The translations under genes and the position numbers were made by a program. The notes beneath the pieces are model-generated. The model was not told where the DNA came from. It saw nothing but the letters and a program-made list of their open reading frames with translations, and did not search any database. A DNA stretch of 64,000 nucleotides from Baylisascaris procyonis (taxonomy: Eukaryota > Nematoda > Chromadorea > Rhabditida > Ascarididae), in NCBI GenBank assembly GCA_037389465.1, contig JAZARR010000123.1:876501-940500 (forward strand). Reading direction: 5' to 3'. Below are positions 63,219-64,000 of this stretch, piece by piece; position 1 is the stretch's first letter, and every line of letters starts with the position of its first letter.

Positions 63219-64000
63219 GTAAGATTTTTCATCATATTTTATGTTGTGATACGATTATTTATTTGCATCGGCTTCAATTATTTCTTGCAAAATGTTTCAC
63301 TAATTGTTCTTGTTCTCATTGGTTCTTAGTTATTAGAGCACCCTTGAACTTCGGAATGGGAACCAGATGTTTGAGCATTGTCGACGGTACTACTGCTTGG
63401 GAATACTGTAAAATCGTAGGAGCTAAGGTTCATGCCATAAGAGGGTAGAAATAGCGATCGTGAGGTCGTTTATAATTTATATGCAACAATGAAACAAAAC
63501 ATGAATGTTCGGCTCTCTATGAGGTTATATTGTTGTGTTAGACATAGTCAAGATGTTGGACTACATTATGGTGTTCTTAGAGCGAAACGTTAAGGCTTCC
63601 GTTAGGGAGGGAGAGGAAATCACAAAAATACTAAAATACTAAAAATACTAAAAGATACTAAAAAGTACTAAAAAATACTGAAAATACTAAAAACTCATGG
63701 GGAAAGAATAGATAATTGCCCAGAACAACAACAACGAATAGCAGAAGTCAGCCTAGATCCATTACTAGCAAAAACCTGCCGTAAAATTGAAAGAAGAGAG
63801 CAATGAGAAAGTAAAAGAAGAGAATGCATAAGAAATTTAATGGCTCAAATGTTAATGTTACGTCGCCGGCTATCAATTGGCCTACGGCCTCTCTTTTATC
63901 AATTCTAAGATATAAAATAAATATATAAAAATAAGCAAATGAGGGATAACGGGATTTAACGGACTTCTTTGGGAGTATATTCTTTGCATAGAAACGTTTC
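63219..64000. other. Intron of the Na+/K+-ATPase gene (to the window edge)
   Basis: No further pump exon is recognised. A low-complexity stretch at 63628-63692 consists of repeated ACTAAAA-type units (ACTAAAAT, ACTAAAAAT, ACTAAAAG). Confidence 0.7.

Overview
The window is a stretch of a nematode chromosome. The evidence is AT-rich DNA, short coding exons split by introns of roughly 0.3 to 3 kb, 3' splice sites of the TTTCAG/TTGCAG kind, acceptors that sit directly on the first ATG as in trans-spliced worm genes, and gene products of nematode type: a GLB-1-like globin with Tyr B10 and Gln E7, a worm-type secreted trypsin-like protease, and an EAT-6-like sodium pump. I cannot fix the species. 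It is not C. elegans, and a parasitic or spirurine-like worm would fit. Nothing bacterial, no rRNA and no convincing tRNA was found.

Layout from left to right. Positions 1-3223 have no recognisable gene. A trypsin-like (S1A) protease gene lies on the minus strand at 3224-12171. It has eight exons that join in phase, with the His, Asp and Ser motifs on separate exons. Two open terminal exons with good acceptors sit inside its introns, and one would replace the catalytic-serine exon. A four-exon globin gene follows on the minus strand (13578-15692), complete at 156 residues. Positions 15.7-20.1 kb are AT-rich and mostly empty. A decayed non-LTR retrotransposon with endonuclease and reverse transcriptase lies at 20.1-22.99 kb (minus). 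Positions 23-28.9 kb are again without an assignable gene.

A multi-exon zinc-finger gene of the ZNF280/POGZ type runs on the plus strand at 28917-36919. It carries an N-terminal SUMO-interaction-like motif and at least six C2H2-type or related fingers. Its last intron holds a promoter- or LTR-like block. A complete cytosolic HSP70 gene with two introns lies on the minus strand (41762-46046), with a perfect heat-shock element and a TATA box upstream and two overlapping palindromes in its 3' flank. The gene for the mitochondrial cobalamin GTPase MMAA follows on the minus strand (47628-54226, eight exons, 5' end not certain). Finally the 5' end of a Na+/K+-ATPase alpha gene starts on the plus strand at 61423 and leaves the window.

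The genes look unrelated in pathway, and I see no operon. The common themes are oxygen binding, protein folding, B12 metabolism, ion transport, a secreted protease and a chromatin-type zinc-finger protein. Exon boundaries were set by reading frame, splice phase and remembered family sequence, not by alignment software. The most notable structural observations are the alternative protease ends, the paired palindromes 3' of hsp70, the intron-bearing heat-shock gene with AAG acceptors, and the CCATTCA array ahead of a TATA box at 35.9-36.0 kb.
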